Source of the DNA: Gemmatimonadaceae bacterium
Lineage (GTDB): Bacteria; Gemmatimonadota; Gemmatimonadetes; Gemmatimonadales; Gemmatimonadaceae
Assembly (NCBI GenBank): GCA_019186945.1
Contig: JABAQJ010000010.1
Location: 45,496-109,495 of the forward strand
Length of the DNA stretch: 64,000 nucleotides
Direction: 5' to 3'
Shown: one piece after another, positions 1 to 8,530 of the stretch
Position numbering within the stretch: position 1 is the first letter of the stretch
How the letters are laid out: every line of letters begins with the position of its first letter
Made by a program: the position numbers and the translations under genes
Notes under the pieces: model-generated
Seen by the model: the letters and a program-made list of their open reading frames with translations, nothing else
Told to the model about the DNA's origin: nothing
Database searches by the model: none

Positions 1-203
1 GCGGCGAGGCGTTTGGCGATCCTGTGGCTGCCGTCAACTGGCGGAAACAGAACGAGTTAGTCCGCTCTGCGACCGTTTGGATAGACCGGAATGGCAAGCA
101 CGGTGAGCAGTACCGTTTCGACGTCATTGGAGTGCTGATCGAGGGACAGCGAGTACGGGTTCGGCACGTGGTGGATGCGTTTCGGCTGTCCGCACGATCT
201 TGA
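1..203 (+). CDS. yraN: YraN/UPF0102-family protein, C-terminal part
   Basis: The window opens inside a reading frame (codons from base 3) that ends at TGA 201-203. The 67 visible residues carry features of the C-terminal half of UPF0102 (YraN) proteins, predicted nuclease-fold proteins of unknown role: a basic KQ-rich helix, a short helix ending in WIDR, then the strand motif YRFDV that precedes the last strands of the fold. The N-terminus, with the catalytic-like acidic residues, lies outside the window, so activity cannot be judged. In many genomes yraN sits near ribosome and DNA-processing genes, and here it lies just upstream of recA. The family call rests on remembered motif similarity only. 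Confidence 0.6.
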   Translation, partial: GEAFGDPVAAVNWRKQNELVRSATVWIDRNGKHGEQYRFDVIGVLIEGQRVRVRHVVDAFRLSARS

Positions 204-313
204 TGGCCAAGGTCAAGCTTCGTAGTTTGTTCGGGGGTATCGACTCGTTCACGCCACTCCGTAGATTCACGGCGGTGGCCAGAGCAGTTCAACACCAACG
301 TTGCGAGTGAGGA

Positions 314-1360
314 ATGGCGGTTTCCGCTCTCCAGGAAGATCGAAAGAAGGCGCTCAATCTGGCCATTGCACAGATCGAGAAGAGCTGCGGTAAGGGCTCG
401 ATCATGCGAATGGGCGCTGAGTCGGGACGTGTTCGCGTCGAAGCAATTCCTACTGGGGCCATCAACCTGGATGCGGCCATCGGTATCGGGGGAATTCCGC
501 GCGGACGAATCACGGAGATCTACGGTCCGGAGTCCAGCGGCAAGACGACCTTGTGCTTGCACGTCGTCGCCAATGCGCAGCGGGCCGGCGGTGTGGCCGC
601 GTTCATCGACGCGGAGCACGCATTGGACATCGACTACGCGCGCAAGCTTGGCGTCGACGTCGAAGGATTGCTGGTATCGCAGCCGGATACCGGCGAGCAG
701 GCGCTCGAGATCTGCGAGATACTCGTGCGCTCAGGCGCTGTGGACATCGTCGTGATCGATTCGGTTGCGGCCTTGGTGCCGAAAGCCGAAATCGAAGGTG
801 AGATGGGCGATTCCCACGTCGGGTTGCAGGCTCGCTTGATGAGTCAGGCGCTTCGCAAACTCACTGGATCGATCGCCAGGTCGCGAACGTCGGTCATCTT
901 CATCAACCAGCTGCGTGAGAAGATCGGGGTGATGTTCGGGAACCCGGAGACCACGACTGGTGGGAAAGCGCTGAAGTTCTACGCGTCCGTGCGCCTGGAT
1001 ATTCGACGGATTGGTCCGGTGAAGGACAAGGAGGAGGTTACCGGGTCTCAGGTGCGTGTGAAGGTCGTGAAGAACAAGGTGGCACCGCCGTTCAAGCAGG
1101 CCGAGTTCGACATCATGTACGCCGAGGGCATCAGCCACACGTCGCTCCTTGTGGACATCGGGTCTGAGGCGGGGATCATCGAGAAGTCGGGCGCATGGTA
1201 CAGTTACAATGGACAGCGGATTGGCCAGGGGCGAGAGAATGCCAAGATGTTCCTGAAGGACAATCCGTTGATGCAGTCTGAGGTGGAAGAAAAGGTGAAG
1301 AGCATACTCGGCCTTAAGGCGGCGGGCTCGCTGCCGGAAGCGGAGGGGACGGACGAGTAG
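314..1360 (+). CDS. recA: Recombinase RecA
   Basis: RecA binds single-stranded DNA, catalyses ATP-dependent homologous pairing and strand exchange, and triggers LexA self-cleavage. At 348 residues it has the normal length. The Walker A motif GPESSGKT is at residues 71-78, Walker B ends in DS near residue 150, and the conserved [12 protein letters not shown] stretch covers the DNA-binding loops; the C-terminus is acidic as usual. The ATG at 314 follows a weak purine-rich site (GTGAGGA). I see no clear LexA box between 204 and 313, so SOS control is not shown by the sequence. recX follows after a structured 192-base spacer, the classical recA-recX arrangement. Confidence 0.98.
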   Translation: MAVSALQEDRKKALNLAIAQIEKSCGKGSIMRMGAESGRVRVEAIPTGAINLDAAIGIGGIPRGRITEIYGPESSGKTTLCLHVVANAQRAGGVAAFIDAEHALDIDYARKLGVDVEGLLVSQPDTGEQALEICEILVRSGAVDIVVIDSVAALVPKAEIEGEMGDSHVGLQARLMSQALRKLTGSIARSRTSVIFINQLREKIGVMFGNPETTTGGKALKFYASVRLDIRRIGPVKDKEEVTGSQVRVKVVKNKVAPPFKQAEFDIMYAEGISHTSLLVDIGSEAGIIEKSGAWYSYNGQRIGQGRENAKMFLKDNPLMQSEVEEKVKSILGLKAAGSLPEAEGTDE

Positions 1361-1395
1361 AACGGTACTTTCCCAGTCGGCGCCTGCGATTCATA

Positions 1396-1468
1396 GGGGC
1401 CGGAGGGTCGCTCTCTGAGAAGGATGGTGCCCGGAACACCGCTTTGCTCAGAGGGCTTCACTCCGGCC
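1396..1468 (+). ncRNA. Nested long hairpin in the recA-recX spacer
   Basis: Three co-axial helices are perfectly nested: 1398-1405 with 1461-1468 (8 bp), 1410-1419 with 1447-1456 (10 bp including one G-U), and 1425-1429 with 1437-1441 (5 bp including one G-U) closing a 7-nt loop. Two symmetric internal loops, of 4+4 and 5+5 nt, separate them. No T-run follows, so it is not a textbook intrinsic terminator. It could attenuate read-through from recA into recX, mark an RNA-processing site, or be a small RNA. It does not contain the SRP or 6S RNA motifs. Confidence 0.5.
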
Positions 1469-1552
1469 TCTCGCGTCTTGGGACCTGCGGGTGTGCCATC
1501 ACGAGGAAGTTGGGCGCGCTCCGGTGAAGCGCGATAACGCGAAAAGCTTCCG

Positions 1553-2269
1553 ATGACTGAGCAGAGGCGACCCTGCTCCAGGTCCGCGTCCATGGAGACA
1601 ATCACAGGCATTTCGGAAGCCAACGATGGGTCCGGTCGCTTCCTGATCTCCGTCGACGGCAGAGAACTCGGTCTGCTCTCGGCAGGCGCCTTGTCGGAAC
1701 TTGGCTTGCGCGGCGGCGATGCGTTGGATGCGAGATCGAGCGATGCCTTGCGGGATGCCGTCGCCACGCAAGCGGTGTTCGACAAGGCAGTGGAGCTGCT
1801 ACGTGCCCGTCAGCGGTCAACACGGGAACTGCAGCGTCGGCTGGTTCAGAAGGGCGCTGGGAGAATGCACGTCGTCGCGGCGATCGACAGACTGGTTGCG
1901 CTGGGATACCTCGACGACGCCGCATATGCAGAGAGCATCGTGCAGTCGCAACTGGTCGAAGGCGGTTCGTCGAGGCGACGCGTCCAACAAGACCTCCTCA
2001 AGCGGGGCGTCGAACGAGCAGTCGTTGCGGATGCCATCCAGCGAGCCGTCGACGAGAACGGGAGCGACGAAGCCGCTACCGCTCTGGACCTCGCACGAGG
2101 GCGACTTCGCACGATGCGAAGCCTTGAAGCTGAGGCGAGACGTCGCCGTCTGTACGGATTTCTCACGCGGCGTGGCTACGATCCCGACGTGATTGCGAGT
2201 GTGATGCGTGCCCTTCGGTCTGAGATTTCATCGACAGGGGAAGACGGGCCCGACGATCCTGCCCAATAG
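1553..2269 (+). CDS. recX: Regulatory protein RecX
   Basis: RecX caps RecA filaments and inhibits RecA recombinase and coprotease activity. The protein has the three-helix repeat character of RecX: a first repeat with RSTRELQRRL and LVALGYLDDAAYA, a second with GGSSRRRVQQDLLKRGV, and a third ending in RRGYDPDVIASVMRAL. The frame gives 238 residues, longer than many RecX proteins. Two starts are possible: ATG 1553 or ATG 1592, the latter directly before the conserved TITGISEA segment. Neither has a strong Shine-Dalgarno site, and a short GC hairpin (about 1515-1533) lies just upstream, which could dampen translation. It sits 192 bases after recA. Confidence 0.9.
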   Translation: MTEQRRPCSRSASMETITGISEANDGSGRFLISVDGRELGLLSAGALSELGLRGGDALDARSSDALRDAVATQAVFDKAVELLRARQRSTRELQRRLVQKGAGRMHVVAAIDRLVALGYLDDAAYAESIVQSQLVEGGSSRRRVQQDLLKRGVERAVVADAIQRAVDENGSDEAATALDLARGRLRTMRSLEAEARRRRLYGFLTRRGYDPDVIASVMRALRSEISSTGEDGPDDPAQ

Positions 2270-2315
2270 GCGCACGATCGCAAGCGCGTCCATGCCGTGT
2301 CAAACCTCGGCCGTC

Positions 2316-2321
2316 TATATT
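2316..2321 (+). promoter_or_regulatory. Candidate -10 box of alaS, close to the start codon
   Basis: TATATT lies seven bases before the alaS ATG at 2329, which would put transcription start at or within a base or two of the ATG and give a leaderless or near-leaderless mRNA. No good -35 hexamer is seen 16-18 bases upstream, and no Shine-Dalgarno site precedes the ATG, which agrees with a leaderless start. Confidence 0.4.
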
Positions 2322-2328
2322 CTTCCGA

Positions 2329-5103
2329 ATGCAAGCGACCGAAATCCGTAACAGCTTCCTCGAATATTTCCGCCGCCACGCGCATTCCGTGCGGCCGAGC
2401 TCTTCCCTGGTTCCAGCAGATGACCCGACGTTGCTTTTCACGAACGCGGGGATGGTCCAGTTCAAGAAAGTTTTTCTGGGACTTGAAGAAACGGATTTTG
2501 GACGTCGCGCTGCGACGTCACAGAAGTGTGTGCGAGCCGGAGGCAAGCACAACGACCTCGAGCAAGTCGGTCACACGGCCCGGCATCACACGTTTTTCGA
2601 GATGCTGGGAAACTTCTCCTTCGGGGACTACTTCAAACGCGAGGCAATCCGGTTTGCCTGGGAATGGGTTACGGGGTCACGTGATACCGGAAACCTCGGC
2701 ATCGATCCCGGATACATCCGGGTGTCAGTGTACCGCGAAGACGATGAGGCGCGCGCCCTTTGGCGTGAAATTGCTGGGATCCCGGACTCCAGGATCTATG
2801 GGCTTGGCGAGAAGGACAACTTCTGGCAGATGGCGGACACTGGTCCCTGCGGCCCGTGTTCGGAGATCTATGTGGACCTCGCGCACTTGGCTGCCGATTG
2901 GGCTTTCCCTGAGGAAGCGAGTGGCGAATGGACGGAGCTGGATCGCGAGGAGTTTTCGCAGGATGCTTTCGTGGAAGGCGCGGAGGCAGGGCGTTTTCTG
3001 GAGATCTGGAACCTTGTCTTCATGCAGTTCGATCGGCAGCCTGACGGGACGCTCGTTCCGCTCCCGAAACCATCTGTCGACACCGGTGCTGGCCTCGAAC
3101 GAATCGCGGCCGTCCTGCAGCGGGTCACGAACAACTTCCATACCGACCTCTTTTCGCCGCTGATCGCGCGAATCGAACAAGTCGTCGGCTTGCCGTATGA
3201 GGGACGACTGCCAGTATCAGTAAGGTCCGCGCAGGTGGACCCTGCAGCATTCCGGGTTCTCGCCGATCACGCGCGCGCGGTGGCCTTCCTGCTGGCCGAT
3301 GGTGTGTTCCCGGCGAACGAAGGGCGCGGCTATGTCCTGCGCCGAATACTGCGGCGCGCTGTACGGCACGCGTACCTGCTGGGCAGACGACAGCCGACGC
3401 TCGCGCCAGTGGTGGAGTGCGTCATCGAGACGATGGGAGACGTGTATCCCGAGCTGCTTCATCGGTCGGCGCACATCCTTGAAACGACTCGCGCCGAGGA
3501 GGACCGATTCTTTGCTACGATCGAAGGCGGCATGCGCCGATTCGATGAATTGGCACCACACCACACGACGCAGGGGTCGACCGCGTTGCGGGGCACCATC
3601 AGCGGCGAGGACGTCTTTCGGCTGTACGACACCTACGGGTTCCCACTGGATCTGACGGAGCTGATGGCGCGCGAGCGCGGTTACACGATCGACATTGCGG
3701 GATTCGACAACGCGCTCAAGGCGCAGCGCAGTCAATCGCAGGAGGATCGGAAAGCGCGCAAACCAGGCGTGAGCATGGATGCGGCCCTGTCGTGGTCGTG
3801 GCGAACGCCCCAGGGTGAGGCGGACACTGCCGGGACGGCGATCCCATCGTTCGTCGGCTACAACACCGTGGAGATCGAGACGCAGGTGACGGCGATTCGG
3901 CACCTGCCGGAAGGGCGCATTGCCGTCCTGCTCAACGAGACGCCGTTTTACGCCGAGTCGGGTGGTCAGTCATCCGACCATGGCGAAATCGTTGGCAACG
4001 GTTGGCGCGTCGACGTCGACGACGTTCGGAAGCTCTACGGTCGAAGCGCGGCCATCGGCCGATTGACCGGCACGCCCGATTTCGGGATCGTGATCGCTCG
4101 CGTACCTGCCGTTCGCCGGCACGACACAGAGCGAAACCACACGGCAACGCATCTGCTTCACGCAGCTCTCCGCGATGTGCTTGGCGACCATGTGCACCAG
4201 GCCGGCTCGTTGGTTGCACCCGACCGCCTGCGATTCGATTTCACGCATCACGGGCCCGTCAGGGCGGAGGCGTTGCGGGAGATCGAGGATCGCGTGAACA
4301 GCGGAATCTGGGCGGCTGTGGACGTCGAGGTCGAAGAGAAGCCGTACCAGGAAGCCTTGGCCGATGGCGCGATGGCGCTTTTCGGCGAGAAGTACGGCGA
4401 GGTCGTGCGCGTGGTGCGAATCTCGGGGCTGTCCGTCGAGCTGTGCGGAGGAACGCACGTCCGCAACACCTCCGAAATCTCGATCTTCAGGATCGTGAGC
4501 GAGAGTGGAGTGGCCGCTGGCGTGCGACGCCTTGAAGCGGCTACGGGGCCGCGCGCATTCGCGTTGCTCCGGGATGCCGAGCGGATCCTGGCCGAGGTGA
4601 GCGATGTTCTGAAAGCGACGCCGGAGACCGTCGTTAAGCGAGCGCATCTCCTCGTGGAGGAGCGACGTGCGTTCGAAAAGAGGCTTGGCGAGGCCACGAA
4701 GGGGGGCGGTGGCGATCTGGTCCGGCGATTGCTGGAAGAAGCGCAACCTGTCGACGACGTGAAGGTCATTGGCGCTGTTGTGCCAGCGGAGGACGCCCGT
4801 GCGCTCCAGTCGTTGGGCGATGTGGTCCGAGAGCAACTGGGCACTGGAGTGGCAGGGTTAGGCGCGACGTTCGCAGATGGCAAGTCCGCGCTCCTGGTAG
4901 TGGTGACTGACGACGCACGCACCCGCGGGCTGCGTGCGGACGTGCTCGTTAGGGAGATCGCGTCTGCGGCCGGTGGGCGCGGTGGCGGGAAGCCGCATAT
5001 GGCGCAGGCCGGTATTCGCGATGCGTCCCGGATCCCCGACGCCTTGTCCGCGCTCCTGCCGGCGGTGAGGAGTGGCTTGCACGGTACCGGACAGACGTCG
5101 TGA
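2329..5103 (+). CDS. alaS: Alanyl-tRNA synthetase
   Basis: The enzyme charges tRNA-Ala with alanine and hydrolyses mischarged Ser/Gly-tRNA-Ala. At 924 residues it is somewhat longer than the roughly 875-residue norm. The class II catalytic core is N-terminal (LFTNAGMVQFK, then TDTGPCGPCSEI near residues 167-178). The editing domain carries HTATH at about 604-608 and CGGTH at about 706-710, both zinc/editing motifs, and the C-terminal DHHA1 domain has GGRGGGKPHMAQAG near 883. The ATG at 2329 is supported by the conserved N-terminus and an adjacent -10 box. The stop overlaps the GTG of the next gene by GTGA, so alaS may lead the overlapping gene string that follows. Confidence 0.98.
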   Translation: MQATEIRNSFLEYFRRHAHSVRPSSSLVPADDPTLLFTNAGMVQFKKVFLGLEETDFGRRAATSQKCVRAGGKHNDLEQVGHTARHHTFFEMLGNFSFGDYFKREAIRFAWEWVTGSRDTGNLGIDPGYIRVSVYREDDEARALWREIAGIPDSRIYGLGEKDNFWQMADTGPCGPCSEIYVDLAHLAADWAFPEEASGEWTELDREEFSQDAFVEGAEAGRFLEIWNLVFMQFDRQPDGTLVPLPKPSVDTGAGLERIAAVLQRVTNNFHTDLFSPLIARIEQVVGLPYEGRLPVSVRSAQVDPAAFRVLADHARAVAFLLADGVFPANEGRGYVLRRILRRAVRHAYLLGRRQPTLAPVVECVIETMGDVYPELLHRSAHILETTRAEEDRFFATIEGGMRRFDELAPHHTTQGSTALRGTISGEDVFRLYDTYGFPLDLTELMARERGYTIDIAGFDNALKAQRSQSQEDRKARKPGVSMDAALSWSWRTPQGEADTAGTAIPSFVGYNTVEIETQVTAIRHLPEGRIAVLLNETPFYAESGGQSSDHGEIVGNGWRVDVDDVRKLYGRSAAIGRLTGTPDFGIVIARVPAVRRHDTERNHTATHLLHAALRDVLGDHVHQAGSLVAPDRLRFDFTHHGPVRAEALREIEDRVNSGIWAAVDVEVEEKPYQEALADGAMALFGEKYGEVVRVVRISGLSVELCGGTHVRNTSEISIFRIVSESGVAAGVRRLEAATGPRAFALLRDAERILAEVSDVLKATPETVVKRAHLLVEERRAFEKRLGEATKGGGGDLVRRLLEEAQPVDDVKVIGAVVPAEDARALQSLGDVVREQLGTGVAGLGATFADGKSALLVVVTDDARTRGLRADVLVREIASAAGGRGGGKPHMAQAGIRDASRIPDALSALLPAVRSGLHGTGQTS

Positions 5104-5411
5104 ATGCGCGCGAGTGGCTGGCGACGCGCGAGCCACGTCCACCGGCAGCCCTGACGGCGCGCATCGACGCCGTGCTCGGGGATGTCAACATGGGAGCGCA
5201 GATCCCCGAGGTGCTTGTCGAGGCCGCCGGAGTGGCGCTCGAAGCATTGCTGTCGAGGCCGCAGCGAGAGCGCGCAGTCGCTCTGGACCTGCTGGCAGCA
5301 GACGCGCTGGCGACCTATGCGTTCGAGGCCGCCAGCGAGGATCCTGCGACGATTGAACAGCGGGCAACCGAAGCGATGCGACGACTCTCCGTCGTGCGGG
5401 TCGGCTCGTGA
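5100..5411 (+). CDS. Hypothetical protein, 103 aa, between alaS and capC
   Basis: I do not recognise this family. The product is a small, Ala-rich, helical, acidic protein with no signal peptide, membrane segment, cysteine pair or known motif. Its GTG start lies inside the alaS stop (GTGA), and its own stop overlaps the next start in the same way, so it is translationally coupled on both sides. Codon use is like the neighbours (GC-rich third positions), which supports real coding. Position suggests a role linked to the string that follows rather than to alanine charging, but nothing shows what it does. Confidence 0.65.
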   Translation: MNAREWLATREPRPPAALTARIDAVLGDVNMGAQIPEVLVEAAGVALEALLSRPQRERAVALDLLAADALATYAFEAASEDPATIEQRATEAMRRLSVVRVGS

Positions 5412-6193
5412 TCGACCTTCACACGCATCTGCTGCCCGGCGTCGATGACGGATCGCCGACGATGGATCACTCGGCGATGGTCCTGTCCCGTTTTGCCGGT
5501 GAGGGGGTGCAGGGAGTCGCGTGCACCCCGCACCTGCTCGCGAGCGACAGCGAAACCGCTCCGATCGAGGAGTTTGGGGCGATCCGTCAGCAGTTACAGA
5601 CTCGGTGTCCCGAGGGACTCACGCTGTACGGCGGCTGGGAGATCATGTTGGATCGGCCGGGGCTGCTCCGCGCGGCTCCCGGTCTCACTCTCGGTTCGTC
5701 GCACACCGTTCTGGTGGAATGGCCGCATGGCGAAGTTCCGGCGTGGGCGACCAACGAGCTGGCGCGACTGCGAGGGAACGGGCTGGTGCCGCTGGTCGCA
5801 CATGCAGAACGATATCGCGGGGTGACGTTGGAACTGATCAGGGAATGGCGAGCGCTTGGGGCAGCGATCCAGACCGATGCCACGATCCTTGTCTCTGGCG
5901 GCGACAAGGGGGAGTTCGCGAAGGCGATGTTGCGTGATGGGTTGGTCGACCTGCTGGCGAGCGACAATCACGGTGACCGCCGTTCGCTAGGCATGACGCG
6001 CTGGTGGCTCGAGGAGATTGGCGCGGGCCATCAGGGCGAGCGGTTGACGGCAGAAAACCCGAGACGGCTGCTGGGGGATCAGGCGTTACTGCCCGTGGAC
6101 GGCATCGAGTTCGAGCAGGGAATGTTCGAGCGGCTCCGAGCATGGTGGCGTAAGCGGAAGCGAGAACCGACGACAGATTCCGAGGGCTCATGA
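5408..6193 (+). CDS. PHP-domain protein-tyrosine phosphatase, CpsB/CapC (YwqE) type
   Basis: Members of this manganese-dependent PHP family dephosphorylate bacterial tyrosine kinases of capsule and exopolysaccharide systems. The N-terminus IDLHTHLLPGVDDG (residues 2-15) gives metal ligands H5 and H7, followed by TPH, a HAERY motif in mid-protein and SDNH in DLLASDNHGD near the end, in the order expected of CapC/YwqE. Length (261) is typical. The GTG at 5408 overlaps the previous stop. No tyrosine kinase or capsule cluster is nearby; gmhA follows directly and gmd lies 8 kb on, so a surface-polysaccharide link is plausible. It could also act on another phosphoester. Confidence 0.8.
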   Translation: MIDLHTHLLPGVDDGSPTMDHSAMVLSRFAGEGVQGVACTPHLLASDSETAPIEEFGAIRQQLQTRCPEGLTLYGGWEIMLDRPGLLRAAPGLTLGSSHTVLVEWPHGEVPAWATNELARLRGNGLVPLVAHAERYRGVTLELIREWRALGAAIQTDATILVSGGDKGEFAKAMLRDGLVDLLASDNHGDRRSLGMTRWWLEEIGAGHQGERLTAENPRRLLGDQALLPVDGIEFEQGMFERLRAWWRKRKREPTTDSEGS

Positions 6194-6789
6194 GCGATAG
6201 GACCGAGAGGGACCGTGCGCACGTCGAGGCACGGCTTCGCGATCTGGCGGACGAAGCCAACCGTGCAGCGGAGCGCCTGGGCGCCGACATCGCCCAAGCG
6301 GTTGGCATGATCCGGACCTCGCTGGCCGGTGGCGGCACACTTTACTTCTGCGGCAACGGCGGGAGCGCCGCGGACGCGCAGCACATAGCCACCGAGTATG
6401 TGGTTCGTTACATGAGGAACCGCCGGGCGCTCCCGGCAGTGGCGCTGACGACCGACACTTCGTTGCTCACCGCGGCCGGAAACGATTTCGGCTTTGACGA
6501 GATATTCGCCCGTCAGGTTGAAGCTTTGGCGCGCCCCGGAGACTGCCTCATCGTCCACAGCACGAGCGGCAATTCGTCGAACGTCCTCCGCGCCGCGGTC
6601 ACGGCGCGTCGCCAGGGTGTGCAGGTGCTCGCGCTCACCGCGCGCGATGGCGGAGCACTAAGGGAGCTTGCGGATCACAGTATCGTCATTCCCACAGATC
6701 GCACTGATCGCGCCCAGGAGTTGCATCTGAACATCCAGCACGCGATCTGCGAAATCATCGAGCAAGAGCTGGCGGAGGCGGCACCATGA
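6190..6789 (+). CDS. gmhA: Sedoheptulose-7-phosphate isomerase (SIS domain)
   Basis: GmhA converts sedoheptulose 7-phosphate to D-glycero-D-manno-heptose 7-phosphate, the first step of ADP-heptose synthesis for LPS inner core. The 199-residue SIS-domain protein has FCGNGGSAADAQH at residues 53-65 and STSGNSSN at 124-131, the phosphosugar-binding loops, and the catalytic pair expected near E177 and H184 (QELHLNIQH). ATGA coupling joins it to the upstream phosphatase gene and to the downstream dehydrogenase. The next enzyme of the pathway, the RfaE1/HldE-type kinase, is encoded 9 kb away on the other strand (15799-16809). A DiaA-like replication role is less likely, given the active-site residues. 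Confidence 0.9.
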   Translation: MSDRTERDRAHVEARLRDLADEANRAAERLGADIAQAVGMIRTSLAGGGTLYFCGNGGSAADAQHIATEYVVRYMRNRRALPAVALTTDTSLLTAAGNDFGFDEIFARQVEALARPGDCLIVHSTSGNSSNVLRAAVTARRQGVQVLALTARDGGALRELADHSIVIPTDRTDRAQELHLNIQHAICEIIEQELAEAAP

Positions 6790-7541
6790 TCGACTTGACC
6801 GGAAAGCGCGCCGTGGTCACCGGTGGAGCAAGAGGGATCGGTGGCGCCACCTCGCGGCTGCTCGGCAGCCGTGGCGCGCATGTCGCCATCAGCTATCGGA
6901 CGCGCGCTGCGGAGGCCGAGGCGCTGGTTGCGGAACTCCGCAACGCGGGAGTTCGGGCGCTGGCGCATCGCGCGGAGATGGGCGATCGAGCCTCCGTGGA
7001 TGCGTTCTTCGAGCGCGTCCATCGCGAGTGGGGCGGCATCGACATCTTTGTAGGGAATGCCGGCGTCTGGCCGGCGGACGAGGTGGCGGCGCCGGCGATC
7101 ACGGACGAACGCTGGCATTGCACGATGGACGCCAACGTGCATGGCATGTTCTACTCGACTCGTGCGGCCTTGCGGCAGATGGATGCCGGCGGACGCATCG
7201 TCCTGATCTCGAGTACGGCGGGACAGCGTGGCGAGTCCATGCACGCGGACTACGCCGCGTCCAAGGGCGCGGTGATCGCATTCGTCAAGTCCGTGGCGGT
7301 AGAAGTCGCACCTCGACAGATCACCTGCAACAGCGTGGCGCCGGGTTGGGTGGATACCGAGATGTGCGAGCAACCGTTTGCGGGCGACGGCCGCTCGCGT
7401 ATCGCCGCCGGGATCCCCGTCGGACGTGTCGCCACGCCGGAGGATGTTGCCGCACCGGTAGTGTTCCTGTGCTCCCCGGAGGCACGACACATCACCGGCG
7501 AGATACTGAACGTGAACGGCGGAAGCGTCCTGTGCGGATAG
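6786..7541 (+). CDS. SDR-family NAD(P)-dependent oxidoreductase
   Basis: This is a classical short-chain dehydrogenase: TGGARGIG at residues 12-19 binds the dinucleotide, NAG near residue 91 stabilises the fold, and the catalytic Ser (142/143), Tyr156 and Lys160 (YAASK) are present. The end GGSVLCG resembles FabG-type enzymes, but no fatty-acid genes are near, so the substrate is unknown. The ATG overlaps the gmhA stop. Because it lies between gmhA and an asparaginase gene, a sugar or polyol substrate is a guess only. Confidence 0.85.
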   Translation: MIDLTGKRAVVTGGARGIGGATSRLLGSRGAHVAISYRTRAAEAEALVAELRNAGVRALAHRAEMGDRASVDAFFERVHREWGGIDIFVGNAGVWPADEVAAPAITDERWHCTMDANVHGMFYSTRAALRQMDAGGRIVLISSTAGQRGESMHADYAASKGAVIAFVKSVAVEVAPRQITCNSVAPGWVDTEMCEQPFAGDGRSRIAAGIPVGRVATPEDVAAPVVFLCSPEARHITGEILNVNGGSVLCG

Positions 7542-8506
7542 TGGCGCTCGTATTCACCGGCGGTACGATCTCGATGCGAGTCGAGACAGCCGGTGGTGGT
7601 GCCGTGCCAGCGTTAGGCGCGGCTGAAGTAGTTGCGGCGGCGCGCGGCATCGAGGCAGTGGCGGAGCTTCGAGTGGAGGAGTGGGGACGGTTCCCGGGCC
7701 CTCACATGACCATCGACAAGCTGTGGGCGCTCCGGAATCGCGTGGCGACGCTCGTGGCCTTGCCCGAGGTGGCGGGCGTCGTGGTCACCCACGGAACGGA
7801 CACGCTCGAGGAATCCGCTTACCTGGCGACGCGCTCGATTGCAACGAACAAGCCGGTCGTCTTCACGGGCGCGATGCGAAACGCATCCGAACTGGGGTGG
7901 GACGGCCCGGCGAACCTCACCGATGCCGTGCGAGTGGCGGCCAGCGACGTGGCTCACGGATACGGCGCTCTCGTCGTGCTCAATTCCCGCGTCTTCGCTG
8001 CCGTCGACGTCACCAAGGCACATACGCATCTGTTGGACTCGTTCGAGAGTCCCGGATTGGGTCCGGTGGGTGTGGTCGATGACGGCGAAGTCATTTTCAG
8101 GCGGTCGTTGCCGTCGCTCCCGCCGGTGATCGCACCGGCGGCGTTAGGCGACCCGGTCGATATAATCCTCGCATATGCCGGAGCGGACAGCCGCCTCCTC
8201 GATGTCTCCGTTCGAACGGCGCGCGGAGTAGTGGTGGCGGCGCTCGGTCGCGGCAATGTGCCGCCCGACTTGGCGGCGGGAATTCGCCGGGGCGTCGACG
8301 CGGGTGTCCCGATCGTGATATCGTCGCGCGCTTGGCGCGGTCGAGTCGGTGAGACCTATGGCTATCAAGGCGGCGGTCGGAACCTGGCCTCTCTTGGCGC
8401 GATCCTGGCGGGGGCGCGCCGGCCGCAGCAGGCCCGCATTGACCTGCTCCTCGCGCTTGGCGCCGGCTACGATCGCGAACAGCTCACCGAGCTGTTCGCA
8501 ACCTGA
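7532..8506 (+). CDS. ansA: L-asparaginase, type I-like (AnsA family)
   Basis: Asparaginases hydrolyse asparagine to aspartate and ammonia. The N-terminal motif TGGTISM (T9-M15) supplies the nucleophilic threonine and THGTDT (from T86) supplies the second catalytic triad residues; both are intact. No signal peptide is seen, so the enzyme should be cytoplasmic. I chose the GTG at 7532: GGAAG lies six bases upstream and the resulting N-terminus MRIVALVFTGG matches the family, whereas GTG 7541 has no ribosome site. The gene overlaps the preceding dehydrogenase by 10 bases. A second, unrelated asparaginase-family gene lies at 16913-17905. Some Gln/Asn amidase paralogues share these motifs. Confidence 0.85.
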   Translation: MRIVALVFTGGTISMRVETAGGGAVPALGAAEVVAAARGIEAVAELRVEEWGRFPGPHMTIDKLWALRNRVATLVALPEVAGVVVTHGTDTLEESAYLATRSIATNKPVVFTGAMRNASELGWDGPANLTDAVRVAASDVAHGYGALVVLNSRVFAAVDVTKAHTHLLDSFESPGLGPVGVVDDGEVIFRRSLPSLPPVIAPAALGDPVDIILAYAGADSRLLDVSVRTARGVVVAALGRGNVPPDLAAGIRRGVDAGVPIVISSRAWRGRVGETYGYQGGGRNLASLGAILAGARRPQQARIDLLLALGAGYDREQLTELFAT

Positions 8507-8530
8507 CGAGCCTTGTCCTGTCCCGGACCC

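Noticed and set aside
203..310. 35-codon ORF overlapping the yraN stop (TGATG) and ending three bases before recA
   Set aside because: It has an operon-like overlap, but the peptide is low in information, has no family features and occupies the likely recA promoter region.
204..313. LexA/SOS box upstream of recA
   Set aside because: No palindrome resembling the proteobacterial or Gram-positive LexA consensus was found; the local LexA motif of this lineage is not known to me.
1396..1468. SRP (4.5S) RNA reading of the recA-recX hairpin
   Set aside because: The conserved SRP helix 8 motif (GGTCCGGAAGGAAGCAGC-like) is absent.
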